This document shows positions 15,549-23,979 of a stretch of DNA of 64,000 nucleotides, piece by piece. Within the stretch, counting starts at the first letter, position 1. Each line of letters begins with the position of its first letter. This DNA comes from an uncultured Armatimonadota bacterium (GTDB lineage Bacteria > Armatimonadota > Fimbriimonadia > Fimbriimonadales > Fimbriimonadaceae). The stretch lies in contig CAIVDU010000082.1 of the NCBI GenBank assembly GCA_903904815.1, forward strand, positions 1 through 64,000, read 5' to 3'. The notes below the pieces were generated by a model that was given only the letters and a program-made list of their open reading frames with translations, made no database searches and was not told where the DNA came from. The position numbers and the translations under genes are program-made.

Positions 15549-17738
15549 ATGGGTTGGTCAGGGAAATGGATTGGCCCCGCCTACGATCCAAAGGCGGACA
15601 TCGGCATCTTCGCGTTTCGGCGCACGTTTCAATGGGAAGCAAAAGGCGTTCCCGTCTCGGTGCGCGTATCGGCCGACAACCGGTACAAACTCCTCGTCAA
15701 CGGTCACGTCGTGGCGCTGGGGCCGCAACGGGGTGACCTTGAGCACTGGTTCTACGACACGATCGATCTGACGCCCTATCTGGGGCCAGGAGAGAACACC
15801 ATCGTTGCCCTCGTCTGGAGCTTTGGCTACTGGGCGCCGATGGCTCAGATTGCGTTTCGAACTGCATTCCTGTTCGATGACCCCACCCACGGGCTATCCA
15901 CGCCTGACCATTGGGAGGTTGCGAGGGTTCATGGATGGGACTTCGAGATGATGGGCCGCAATATCCGCAATTTCTATATCGATATCGGCCCGGGCGAGAC
16001 CCTCGATGGCAACCTTCTTCCGAACTGGACCGACCTCGGAGCAGGGGATTCTCAAACCTGGAAGACCCCCAACGTCGTTCGTGGCGCGTCGTCCCGAGGG
16101 GCCACATTCGAACCAGCATGGGCACTCATTCCGCGATCCATCCCTCCTGTCAAATACAACCCGCTCCCCATCGTGCCAACCGTGCGTCACGGATTCATTG
16201 GAGACCCACTTGCTGGAGATCACACGAAGCATCCTCTTGAGGCTGGGCACGCGATCGACCCCGAGCACCCAGCGGTACTCGACTTTCGCGAGCTTCTGTG
16301 CGCGTACCCCTGGTTCTCGTTTAGCGGAGCACCCGGAACAGTTATCAAGATCACGTACGGCGAAGCGATGTGGACGCCAAATGGCGACAAGGGTCACCGA
16401 GACGACGTAGCCGGCAAGGAACTGCGCGGCTATCAAGACAAGGTGACGCTTGGACGTGGCCTGATCTCTTTCGAGCCTCTGTGGTTCCGAACCTTCCGCT
16501 ACGTCGAAATTGAGTCGGATGGACCAGTTCGTCTGGAGGGGCTCCAGCTCCGGGAGACCGGATACCCCTACCAGGTGGAGTCGGAATTTGAGTCTGACGA
16601 CCCGTCGATCAAGCCGCTGTGGGACGTGTCCATCCGCACCGCCGAGAGATGTGCGGGAGAGACCTACTACGACTGCCCCTACTACGAGCAGATGCAGTAC
16701 GCCGGAGACACTCGCATCCAGACGATGATTCACTACTACTTGAGTCGCGACCGGGCGTTGGCACGAAATGCCGTCGAGCAGTTTCGATGGTCGCTTCTCG
16801 ATAACGGTTTGACGGAGAGTCGTTACCCGAACCGGATGACCCAAACGATCCCCCCCTTTAGCCTCTGGTGGATCCTGATGCAACAGGACGCGCTGTTTTA
16901 CGATCGTCACCGGGAGCTGACCGACCCTGAGCATCGGGCCAACGAGCGAATTCTGGCGACGTACGAATCGATGATCGATCCGGCCGCCGAGCAGTTTTGG
17001 CAGTTTGGGGACTGGGTCCCAACTTGGACGAATGGCGTTCCACCGGGAGGTTCCGGCTCGACCATGCACCGACTCACCCTTTTGCTCGCCCAGATCGCGA
17101 CCGTAGAATTACGAGCCAAGGGAGACCGCCGATCCGTCGCCCACGAGCTCAAAGACTTCGCCGCGAGGCTTCACAGAGAGTACGGCCAAAATTACGGACT
17201 GATCACCCACATCGAAGACACCCATTGGCATCCCTCGGAGCATTCAGAGGCGCTCTACCGAATCGCCCAACGCTGGCTCGGAATCCCCGTTTCCCCCTGG
17301 CCAGGTCATCTGCTTGACCTAGGCAAGGCGGACCGGTGCACTTACTACTTCGACTACTACAAGCATCAGGCGCTCCTTCCGGATGACTACCTTGCGCACA
17401 TGGGCCCGTGGAAGGAGATGATCGAAGATGGTCTCACCACTTTCGCCGAAAATCCTCCTCCGGTCCGGTCTGACTGCCACGCCTGGTCCGCCCACCCTGC
17501 TCTAGGCTTCCTACAGATCGTAGCTGGCGTCACCAGCGACGCCCCAGGCTGGCGACGCAGTGTCATCGAGCCACGTCCCGGTCGCCTCAAACGATTCAAC
17601 GCTCGCATCGCCCACCCTGATGGAGACCTCACGGTCCAGTTCGAAAACGATCGACTGAAGATCGATACCCCGATCCCCGCAACCCTGATCTGGAGAGGAA
17701 AGACGCACCATCTAGCCCCTGGCCTCTTTGGCACGTGA
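15549..17738 (+). CDS. Alpha-L-rhamnosidase-like glycoside hydrolase (GH78-like)
   Basis: A 729-residue protein without a signal peptide, so probably cytoplasmic. The N-terminal beta domain has FRRTFQ, VSADNRYKLLVNGHVVALGP and DTIDLTPYLGPGENTIVALVW, typical of the accessory jelly-roll domain of bacterial rhamnosidases. The central (alpha/alpha)6 barrel carries ETYYDCPYYEQMQYAGDTRIQ-like sequence around residues 371-390, where D375, E380 and D387 match the acidic cluster of GH78. A C-terminal beta domain ends the protein (GWRRSVIEPRPG). GH78 enzymes release terminal alpha-L-rhamnose from glycosides. Exact specificity is inferred only at family level. The neighbouring glycosidase-like gene suggests joint plant or microbial polysaccharide use. 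Confidence 0.82.
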   Translation: MGWSGKWIGPAYDPKADIGIFAFRRTFQWEAKGVPVSVRVSADNRYKLLVNGHVVALGPQRGDLEHWFYDTIDLTPYLGPGENTIVALVWSFGYWAPMAQIAFRTAFLFDDPTHGLSTPDHWEVARVHGWDFEMMGRNIRNFYIDIGPGETLDGNLLPNWTDLGAGDSQTWKTPNVVRGASSRGATFEPAWALIPRSIPPVKYNPLPIVPTVRHGFIGDPLAGDHTKHPLEAGHAIDPEHPAVLDFRELLCAYPWFSFSGAPGTVIKITYGEAMWTPNGDKGHRDDVAGKELRGYQDKVTLGRGLISFEPLWFRTFRYVEIESDGPVRLEGLQLRETGYPYQVESEFESDDPSIKPLWDVSIRTAERCAGETYYDCPYYEQMQYAGDTRIQTMIHYYLSRDRALARNAVEQFRWSLLDNGLTESRYPNRMTQTIPPFSLWWILMQQDALFYDRHRELTDPEHRANERILATYESMIDPAAEQFWQFGDWVPTWTNGVPPGGSGSTMHRLTLLLAQIATVELRAKGDRRSVAHELKDFAARLHREYGQNYGLITHIEDTHWHPSEHSEALYRIAQRWLGIPVSPWPGHLLDLGKADRCTYYFDYYKHQALLPDDYLAHMGPWKEMIEDGLTTFAENPPPVRSDCHAWSAHPALGFLQIVAGVTSDAPGWRRSVIEPRPGRLKRFNARIAHPDGDLTVQFENDRLKIDTPIPATLIWRGKTHHLAPGLFGT

Positions 17739-17753
17739 GGGTAAAACGGCGTC

Positions 17754-18224
17754 ATGACTCAACCCGTCCCAACGCTCTACCAATGGGCAGGAGGCATGCC
17801 CGCCTTCGAACGCCTAACCGAGGAGTTTTATCGCCGAATTCCCGATGATTCCGTGCTGGCAGATGTGTTCAAGAACATGCCAGCCGACCATCCGAAGCAC
17901 GTCGCCGCGTTCATCGCCGAAGTACTCGGAGGCCCCAGAACCTATTCAGAACAGTTCGGAAGCCACTCGAAGATGATCCGCCACCACTTCCATCGCCATC
18001 TCACTGAGGCGCAAAGAAGAAGATGGGTGGATCTGTTGCTGGATACTTCCGACGACGTCGGACTTCCAACCGACCCCGAATTTCGCTCTGCGTTTCTCGC
18101 CTATATCGAGTGGGGTACCCGCTTAGCCGTGATCAATTCTCAGGAAGGAGCGATCGATCCACCAGATGACAACCCAATGCCGAAATGGGGATGGGGCGTA
18201 CCTGGCGGACCATACCAGCCTTGA
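17754..18224 (+). CDS. Group II truncated haemoglobin
   Basis: A 156-residue globin. YQWAGGMPAFERLTEEFYRRI (helices A/B with the conserved F and Y), SKMIRHHFHRHLTEAQRRRW (proximal His F8 region and the group II Trp G8) and DDVGLPTDPEFRSAFLAYIEWGTRLA match the HbO-like group II family, which binds O2 or NO and takes part in detoxification. The length is slightly above the usual 120-135 because of a Pro/Gly/Trp-rich tail. TAAAAC lies 6 nt before the ATG, a weak -10 in the leaderless position. Confidence 0.9.
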   Translation: MTQPVPTLYQWAGGMPAFERLTEEFYRRIPDDSVLADVFKNMPADHPKHVAAFIAEVLGGPRTYSEQFGSHSKMIRHHFHRHLTEAQRRRWVDLLLDTSDDVGLPTDPEFRSAFLAYIEWGTRLAVINSQEGAIDPPDDNPMPKWGWGVPGGPYQP

Positions 18225-18225
18225 A

Positions 18226-18939
18226 TTAATTGATCGTTCGGGTCGGGACACGAGCAAAAGTGGTCCATGAGTAAGGACGGATTTGGAACGCGTAGGTGTA
18301 GACCTGACTCGCTTTTGCCGAAAAGTCTACGAGAACGTCCGTCGAGCCGGGAAGTGTTGCCGTACCGAGGAACGGGAGTTCGTGCCCTGATCGGTCGTAG
18401 GCGACGATATGCCAGTCCTTTGACTCCATTTCTGGCTGGTATTTGATTCGAATCTCGCATGACGGAGCCTTCGCTCCAGTGGACGTTCCCGCTCTTACAA
18501 TCAGGTTTTTGTCGTGGCCTTGCGTGAAGGAAGTTTTCCATGGACCGTCGGCTACGCCAACGTCAAGCCTGACCGTCTTCTTCGTGGAGTCAAACTCTGT
18601 CCAAGCGATGCCGGACCAACCGGGAACAAAATCTCCGCTTGATACTCCGCTTCCGCGCACGACCACGTTCCTTTCGAATCGCCATTGCACTCCAGGTGCG
18701 TGCGCCTTGTCGCGAGGATAAAGCGCTAGGAAGACTGTGGCCCCGCTTCTGCCCGTACCCGGCGTCCCCGGTCGGAAGGACAATTTCTTAGATTTGAGCA
18801 CGGTCTTGAGCCGCAATCCCGTCCCGCTCCATGATGCCGTTCCCCTCGCATCGGTTATCGCGAAAATTTGCGCCTTGGACGAAGTCGATGCGGGCGCCAA
18901 CACGAGGCTCGCAAATAGAACGGTTAACATAGCGACCAT
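18226..18939 (-). CDS. Secreted protein of unknown function
   Basis: A 237-residue protein with a clear signal peptide (MVAMLTVLFASLVLAPAS, cleavage near SSKA). The mature part is rich in beta-prone segments and aromatic residues (WSGTGLRLKTVL, VQWRFERNVVV, SYTFAF-like C-terminus) with no Cys cluster or known catalytic motif that I recognise. It could be a beta-sandwich surface or periplasmic protein. It converges with the globin gene; the two stops are 1 bp apart. Confidence 0.65.
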   Translation of the reverse strand: MVAMLTVLFASLVLAPASTSSKAQIFAITDARGTASWSGTGLRLKTVLKSKKLSFRPGTPGTGRSGATVFLALYPRDKAHAPGVQWRFERNVVVRGSGVSSGDFVPGWSGIAWTEFDSTKKTVRLDVGVADGPWKTSFTQGHDKNLIVRAGTSTGAKAPSCEIRIKYQPEMESKDWHIVAYDRSGHELPFLGTATLPGSTDVLVDFSAKASQVYTYAFQIRPYSWTTFARVPTRTIN

Positions 18940-18956
18940 TCTAACGGAACTGCCTC

Positions 18957-19787
18957 TTACTGCCGACTTGCCCAGATGACGATCGAAAGTAAAAAGAGCA
19001 CCATTAGCACCGCCGAATTAATCGCGCAACCCGATTTTTCCGCCTTCGATATCGGGGCATGAACGGCGGCGTTGGTCGGTGGATTGAAAAGAACCTCCAG
19101 GTGAGGATCCTCGCTTTCCAGTGCTACACGCTTAGCCGTGTAATGCTTCACGTCCGCCGCATTGGGATCGGCGCCGTGCTCAAGAAGGAACTTGACCGCC
19201 GAGATCCGCCCTTCGCGAGTCGCCACGAGGAGTGCAGTTTGCCCTCTTAGGTCTCGAGTGTCCACCGGTACTCCGTTGGTTAGGAGCAACTGGGCCAGTT
19301 CCATCATGTTGAGCAGGATCGCTTTGATGAAAAGAGGCTGAGCAGAATCGTCAAGCACATTCGGATCGAGGCCAAGATTGATGAGCACGATCACCCGATC
19401 TTCGCGCTCATACATTGCCGCGTGGAGTGGGGTGTCTTTGGCTGCATTCCTCGCGTTCGTGTCGGCGCCCGCATCGATGAGAATCTTCGCGATCTTTTCG
19501 AAGTTCCCGTCACCATGACCCCGGACCGCGCGGTGTAGTGGAGTCTCCGCGCCTTGCGCTCCGATGGCGGCCGACCGAGCGTTTGGGTCTGCCCCCGCTT
19601 CGAGCGCGGCGACAATGACTCGCTCGTCCAACGAATACGCCGCATCGAGCAATAACTCGTTCTTGTCTCTTATTCCACCGATGATGGCTGCGAGGTCTTT
19701 CGCTCCCTCGGTCGCGAGAGCCTCGGCCACTTCAGAGTAAGCGGAGCCGATCATTCGATTTGCCTCGCCGGGTCGCCCGGAGGTCAT
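18957..19787 (-). CDS. Ankyrin-repeat protein with C-terminal membrane anchor
   Basis: A 276-residue protein. After about 50 helical residues come five to six ankyrin repeats, with the TPLHxA consensus visible as TPLHRAVRGHGDGNFEKI, TPLHAAMYEREDRVIVLINLG and TALLVATREGRISAVKFLLEHGADPN. The last 20-25 residues (SAVLMVLFLLSIVIWASR) form one membrane helix, so the repeats probably face the cytoplasm. Ankyrin repeats mediate protein binding; the partner is unknown. The start could also be the ATG at 19754 (after GAGG). The gene lies 17 bp upstream of the secreted unknown in the same direction, so they may be co-transcribed. Confidence 0.8.
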   Translation of the reverse strand: MTSGRPGEANRMIGSAYSEVAEALATEGAKDLAAIIGGIRDKNELLLDAAYSLDERVIVAALEAGADPNARSAAIGAQGAETPLHRAVRGHGDGNFEKIAKILIDAGADTNARNAAKDTPLHAAMYEREDRVIVLINLGLDPNVLDDSAQPLFIKAILLNMMELAQLLLTNGVPVDTRDLRGQTALLVATREGRISAVKFLLEHGADPNAADVKHYTAKRVALESEDPHLEVLFNPPTNAAVHAPISKAEKSGCAINSAVLMVLFLLSIVIWASRQ

Positions 19788-19956
19788 TGAGACCCAATCC
19801 CAAAATCAGCATCGTTGCGTGATTGACCATACGATCACTATATGCCCTTTTTGCCCTTTTTTCACGATGATGTGCAGACTGGACGCTGATCGAAGGCATG
19901 TGTTCACCCCCCGTGAAGTATTGGACCGACCTGGGAGCGTAGAATGATGGAAAGCT

Positions 19957-21912
19957 ATGGCAGCGCAGAGAACCGTCGTCGTTGTGGGTGGAGGCCTTGC
20001 CGGTCTCATGACCACTATGAAGTTGGCTGAAGCCGGACACCGGGTGAAGCTCTTCAGTGTCGTTCCCGTGAAAAGGTCCCACTCGGTTTGTGCCCAGGGT
20101 GGAATTAATGGCGCGGTTAACATCCGAGGAGAGGGGGACTCGCCGAATCTTCACTTTGAAGATACGATCACTGGCGGAGACTTCCTCAACCACCAGCCAC
20201 CCGTCATGCGAATGGCAGAGCGCGCTCCCGCCATCATCTACCTCTTGGATCGCATGGGCGTGCCCTTCAATCGAACGAATGAAGGACTGCTCTCCTTCCG
20301 CCGGTTTGGCGGCACCCTCAAGCACCGGACCGCTTACGCCGGCGCCACTACGGGGCAGCAGCTTCTGTACGCCCTTGACGAGCAGGTGCGCCGATTCGAA
20401 GACTCCGGTCTCGTTCAGAAGTACGAAGCCTGGGAGTTCCTCGGTGTCATTAAGGATTCCGAAGATCGTTGCGCAGGTATCACCGCTCAAGATCTCCGCA
20501 CGATGAAGATCGAGGCGTTTGCGGCCGATGCGGTTGTCATGTGCACCGGCGGAAACGGACTCATCTTCGGCAAGAGCACCAACTCCATCATCAACACCGG
20601 TTCCCCAGTCTCGATCTGCTACCAAGCCGGCGTGCACTACGGCAACCCGGAGATGGTTCAGATTCACCCGACCGCGATTCCCGGCGAAGACAAGTGCCGA
20701 CTTATCTCGGAATCGGTTCGTGGAGAAGGTGGCCGAGTTTGGGTGCCTCGCAACCCCATGGACGAGCGAGTTCCGACCGACATTCCCGAGAAGGATCGTT
20801 GGTACGTCTGCGAAGAGATGGATCCGAAGTACGGAAACCTGCTCTCCCGCGACATCGTGTCGTTCATCATCTACTGCGTCTGCCGCAACGGACAGGGCAT
20901 CAAGGGACGCCAGCAGGCGTATCTCGACATCACCCAGCTTCACCAGAGCCGAGGCGGACCCTATACCCGAGAGCAGATCAACGACAAGCTCGAAGGCGTT
21001 CTTGAGATCTACGAGAAGTTCATGCGAGAAGATCCGATCGATCTTCCCATGCGCATCTACCCTGCCGTTCACTACACCATGGGCGGACTGTGGGTCGGCT
21101 ATGAGACCAACGGCGACGGCACATGGGACGTCGACAGCCCCAAGAACCAGATGACCAACATCGCTGGTCTCTACGCTGCAGGCGAGTGCGAGTACCAGTA
21201 TCACGGTGCCAACCGCTTGGGCGCAAACGCGCTTCTCTCCTGCCTCGTCGGCGGCGAAATCGCCGCTCAGGGAGTGATGGCCTATGTCCAGAACCTACCC
21301 ATCGGTTCAGAGCTTTCAGCCTCTGCTCTCCAGTCGGCTCAGCTCGAGAAGCAGTCGGAATACGACACGCTTCGAAAGAGCAACGGCGCCGAGAACCCGT
21401 ACCGCCTTCACGCAGAACTTGCCGACGTCATGTGGAACAACTGCGGCATCTGGCGAGTCCAGGCCGATCTGCTAATGGCCCGGAAGAAGCTCGACGACCT
21501 CACGGTCCGAGCCCGACAGTGCGCGCTGGTCGACGATAGCGGCTGGAGCAATCAGGCAGTCCCGTTCACTCGCGCGGTCATCAACATGATCGAGCAGTCA
21601 AAGGCCATCGTCGGAGGCGCGATCGTCCGAGACGAGAGTCGAGGCGCCCACTTCAAAATGGACACCCCGGCCCGTGACGACGCCAATTGGCTCAAGACCA
21701 CGCTGGCAAGCTGGAACACCTCCGGTCCGTCGTTCTCGTTCGAACCAGTCGACACCCGAATCATCCCACCACGGGCCCGCAAGTACGCCGTCAACCAGCT
21801 CTCTATCGTGAAGAAGCTGCTCGGCGAAAACTTCCTAAGCGGCTTCGAGGCTGGCAACGCCGCCGCCCCAACCCCAACTCCTGCCCCCTCCGCCGCACCG
21901 GCGGGCGAGTAA
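19957..21912 (+). CDS. sdhA: Succinate dehydrogenase/fumarate reductase flavoprotein subunit
   Basis: A 651-residue flavoprotein. The FAD-binding Rossmann motif VVGGGLAGL is at residues 9-17, the FAD-linking His is H42 in RSHSVCAQGG, and the catalytic regions are IHPTAIPGEDKC, RGEGGRVWV and YHGANRLGANALLSC. The sequence resembles the Bacillus/Bacteroidetes-type SdhA (SQR class B/E). An extra Pro/Ala-rich tail (about 15 residues) follows the conserved C-terminus. TAGAAT at 19940-19945 is a likely -10. No sdhB (iron-sulfur) or sdhC (cytochrome b) gene lies on either side, which is unusual because the complex needs both; they must be elsewhere. Confidence 0.93.
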   Translation: MAAQRTVVVVGGGLAGLMTTMKLAEAGHRVKLFSVVPVKRSHSVCAQGGINGAVNIRGEGDSPNLHFEDTITGGDFLNHQPPVMRMAERAPAIIYLLDRMGVPFNRTNEGLLSFRRFGGTLKHRTAYAGATTGQQLLYALDEQVRRFEDSGLVQKYEAWEFLGVIKDSEDRCAGITAQDLRTMKIEAFAADAVVMCTGGNGLIFGKSTNSIINTGSPVSICYQAGVHYGNPEMVQIHPTAIPGEDKCRLISESVRGEGGRVWVPRNPMDERVPTDIPEKDRWYVCEEMDPKYGNLLSRDIVSFIIYCVCRNGQGIKGRQQAYLDITQLHQSRGGPYTREQINDKLEGVLEIYEKFMREDPIDLPMRIYPAVHYTMGGLWVGYETNGDGTWDVDSPKNQMTNIAGLYAAGECEYQYHGANRLGANALLSCLVGGEIAAQGVMAYVQNLPIGSELSASALQSAQLEKQSEYDTLRKSNGAENPYRLHAELADVMWNNCGIWRVQADLLMARKKLDDLTVRARQCALVDDSGWSNQAVPFTRAVINMIEQSKAIVGGAIVRDESRGAHFKMDTPARDDANWLKTTLASWNTSGPSFSFEPVDTRIIPPRARKYAVNQLSIVKKLLGENFLSGFEAGNAAAPTPTPAPSAAPAGE

Positions 21913-22338
21913 CTGCGGGGGGTTAGCGGTTAGGCGGTTAGCTGTGAGCGGTACCGGGGGGCCTCGTCCCTCCGGTCGGCCCGTAGGACCAGAATGATTC
22001 TGAGGCTTTAGCGGCTTGCGGTTAGTAGTCCCGGAAGAGTTACGTCCTCATTCCGACGGACCCGTAGACGGAGAATGATTACTGTCTCCGCAGTTCGCCT
22101 ACCAACGGAAGGCGCCGCCTGGCCGATTCTCTCTGGACTGCAAACCGCTCACTGCAAACTGCCGACTTCTCTAGATTCGTGTCTCCGCAGTCCGCCCCCC
22201 AACACGTAGGCAGAACAGGTGATCACACCCAAGTCGGCCGAAGGCCGGCAACCCCAACGCGGCGCCTAAATGAGCGAATGTTGCAACCCTGGTATCGGTA
22301 AACCTCCATCCCCACCGTCCTAAACAGACAAAACTATG
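21913..22338. other. Intergenic region without genes
   Basis: About 425 bp. It contains imperfect short direct repeats (CCCGTAGGACCAGAATGATT at about 21978 and CCCGTAGACGGAGAATGATT at about 22064; CTCCGCAGTTCGCC and CTCCGCAGTCCGCC) and the phrase ACTGCAAACCGCTCACTGCAAACTGC. No coding potential, terminator or tRNA was recognised. Confidence 0.5.
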
Positions 22339-22362
22339 ACATTTCGATATTTCGCGAAATGT
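22339..22362. promoter_or_regulatory. ArsR operator upstream of arsR1-arsMD-arsA
   Basis: A perfect inverted repeat ACATTTCG-N8-CGAAATGT (arms 22339-22346 and 22355-22362). It ends 5 bp before the -10 hexamer of arsR1, so bound repressor would cover the -35/spacer. The same CATTTCG-N8-CGAAATG pattern is found upstream of the second arsR gene at 27712-27733. Confidence 0.75.
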
Positions 22363-22367
22363 AGTGG

Positions 22368-22373
22368 TATAGT
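22368..22373 (+). promoter_or_regulatory. -10 element of the arsR1 operon (leaderless start)
   Basis: TATAGT ends 6 nt before the GTG start of arsR1 at 22380. No ribosome binding site is present. The -35 region is covered by the operator and is poor in sequence. Confidence 0.55.
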
Positions 22374-22379
22374 GAAGTT

Positions 22380-22724
22380 GTGGATGAGAGTGCTGAGCTG
22401 GCCCAGATGTTTAAGTCGCTAGGAGACCCGACCCGACTTCGCATTTTTAGCTTCCTCCGGACGAGATGTTGCGCCGTGGCGTTAGGCGACCAGGGAAATG
22501 TTCACACCCTCCAGGGGCCGACAGTGGGCGAAGTTTGTTGTCAGGTCACTGGGCTCGAGAAGATCAACTCCACCATCTCATTTCACCTGAAGGAGATGCG
22601 GCTTGCTGGACTCATCGAAGTCGAAAAGCGCGGCAAGTTCATGGTCTGCAATGTAAATCGGGACGCAGTGGCAAAGCTGGCTAAGTACCTGGGAGAGGAC
22701 GAGGCTCCTACCGGTTGTTGCTAG
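22380..22724 (+). CDS. arsR: ArsR-family arsenite-responsive repressor (copy 1)
   Basis: A 114-residue winged-helix repressor. The DNA-binding part is FKSLGDPTRLRIFSFL followed by NSTISFHLKEMRLAGLIEVEKRGK. Cysteine pairs sit at RTRCCAV (residues about 30-31), GEVCCQV (about 57-58) and the C-terminal GCC, giving candidate As(III) ligands different from the classic CVC of plasmid R773 ArsR. First gene of an operon with arsM::arsD and arsA. It presumably binds the inverted repeat at 22339-22362 and is released by arsenite; the metal specificity is inferred from context. Confidence 0.9.
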   Translation: MDESAELAQMFKSLGDPTRLRIFSFLRTRCCAVALGDQGNVHTLQGPTVGEVCCQVTGLEKINSTISFHLKEMRLAGLIEVEKRGKFMVCNVNRDAVAKLAKYLGEDEAPTGCC

Positions 22725-22740
22725 CGATAGGAGATACAAG

Positions 22741-23979
22741 ATGAGCGAAACAAAGTTGACGGATCGGGAAGACGTGAGAGAACTCGTGAGAAAGCGATAT
22801 GGCGAGGCGGCTCTTCGGGTGATGAATCACCAGCCTACGTCCTGTTGTGGGGAGGAGGCTTCCGGTGAAACCTGTTGCGGCAGCGACCTCTCGACTGGAT
22901 CATGCTGTTCGGATGGAAGCGATCCGATCACCACAAACCTGTACTCTGACAAGGACGCTTCCGAAATCCCGAAGGCAGCGCTTCTCGCCTCTCTCGGTTG
23001 TGGAAATCCCACCGCTTTGGCACAGCTAAAAGAAGGGGAGATTGTGCTCGATCTTGGCAGCGGTGGGGGAATTGATGTGCTCCTTTCCGCCAAGAGAGTA
23101 GGCCCGACCGGATTCGCCTATGGACTCGACATGACCGACGAGATGCTGGCTCTGGCCGAACAGAATAAGGCAGAATCTGGAGCCACTAACGTTCAGTTCC
23201 TAAAAGGCCATATCGAGGACATCCCGCTCCCGGATAACTCGGTGGACGTCATCATCTCAAACTGCGTCATCAATCTCTCCGCTGACAAAAGTCAGGTGAT
23301 TCGCGAAGCCTTCAGGGTGCTCAAGCCCGGTGGACGATTTGCCGTTTCCGATGTCGTAGTCGATGGCGAGATTCCCGACGCCGTTCGTAAAGACATGGAA
23401 GCGTACGTTGGCTGTGTCGCTGGCGCAATGGAACGCGGCGAATACGCCGATAAACTGGGCAATGCTGGCTTTGCCGACATAACCATCGAGCCGACAAGAC
23501 GCTACACGTTTGCCCACCTGGAGAGCTCCACGATTGCGAGTGAAGCGGTCGAGAAGCTCAGTGATACGGAGCGGCGAGATCTCGATGGAAGGATCATGGG
23601 AGCTTTCATTCGAGCTACGAAGCCGGCAGTCAAGATCCGGAAAGTCGAAGTGTTCGATCCGGTCATGTGCTGTTCGACTGGCGTCTGTGGCCCCAGCGTC
23701 GATCCCAAGCTGCTCACCGCCTCACGGGACCTGGCCTGGCTGTCGAGGCAACCTGGAGTGACGGTTCAGCGATTTAACCTGGCCCTCGAGCCACAAGCCT
23801 TTGTCGCTAACGAGATCGTCAGCTACGAACTGCAGGCAGACAGCGAGGTCCCTCCGCTGGTTGTGATCGACGGTCAGATCGCTTTCCAAGGAGAATATCC
23901 TTCCCGAACGGAACTCTGCCGGTTCCTAAATATCGATCCTCCGAAAGACCCGAGGAGCCTCAACGTGGTGCCCTCGTGA
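22741..23979 (+). CDS. arsM: ArsM arsenite methyltransferase fused to ArsD arsenic metallochaperone
   Basis: A 412-residue fusion. Residues about 1-298 are an ArsM-type SAM-dependent arsenite methyltransferase: SAM motif LDLGSGGG (103-110), ligand cysteines C87 (LGCGN), C175 (SNCVINL) and C225 (YVGCVAGAM), and three extra CC pairs (35-36, 45-46, 55-56) near the N-terminus. Residues about 300-400 are a complete Ars[15 protein letters not shown] with C310, C311 and C316 equal to the Cys12/13/18 triad that carries As(III), then [15 protein letters not shown] and PPLVVIDG. ArsD normally is a separate 110-120-residue protein that hands As(III) to ArsA, and arsA follows here with GTGA overlap. The fusion could pass arsenite either to methylation or to the ATPase; this is inference. 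Confidence 0.93.
   Translation: MSETKLTDREDVRELVRKRYGEAALRVMNHQPTSCCGEEASGETCCGSDLSTGSCCSDGSDPITTNLYSDKDASEIPKAALLASLGCGNPTALAQLKEGEIVLDLGSGGGIDVLLSAKRVGPTGFAYGLDMTDEMLALAEQNKAESGATNVQFLKGHIEDIPLPDNSVDVIISNCVINLSADKSQVIREAFRVLKPGGRFAVSDVVVDGEIPDAVRKDMEAYVGCVAGAMERGEYADKLGNAGFADITIEPTRRYTFAHLESSTIASEAVEKLSDTERRDLDGRIMGAFIRATKPAVKIRKVEVFDPVMCCSTGVCGPSVDPKLLTASRDLAWLSRQPGVTVQRFNLALEPQAFVANEIVSYELQADSEVPPLVVIDGQIAFQGEYPSRTELCRFLNIDPPKDPRSLNVVPS

Noticed and set aside
15894-17069. A 391-codon open frame on the minus strand inside the rhamnosidase gene.
   Set aside because: Antisense shadow of a well-supported gene; residues are Arg/Val/Gly-rich and lack any motif.
19732-21204. A 490-codon open frame on the minus strand across sdhA and its upstream region.
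   Set aside because: It is antisense to a certain sdhA, has no recognisable family and arises from the codon bias of the GC-rich gene on the other strand.
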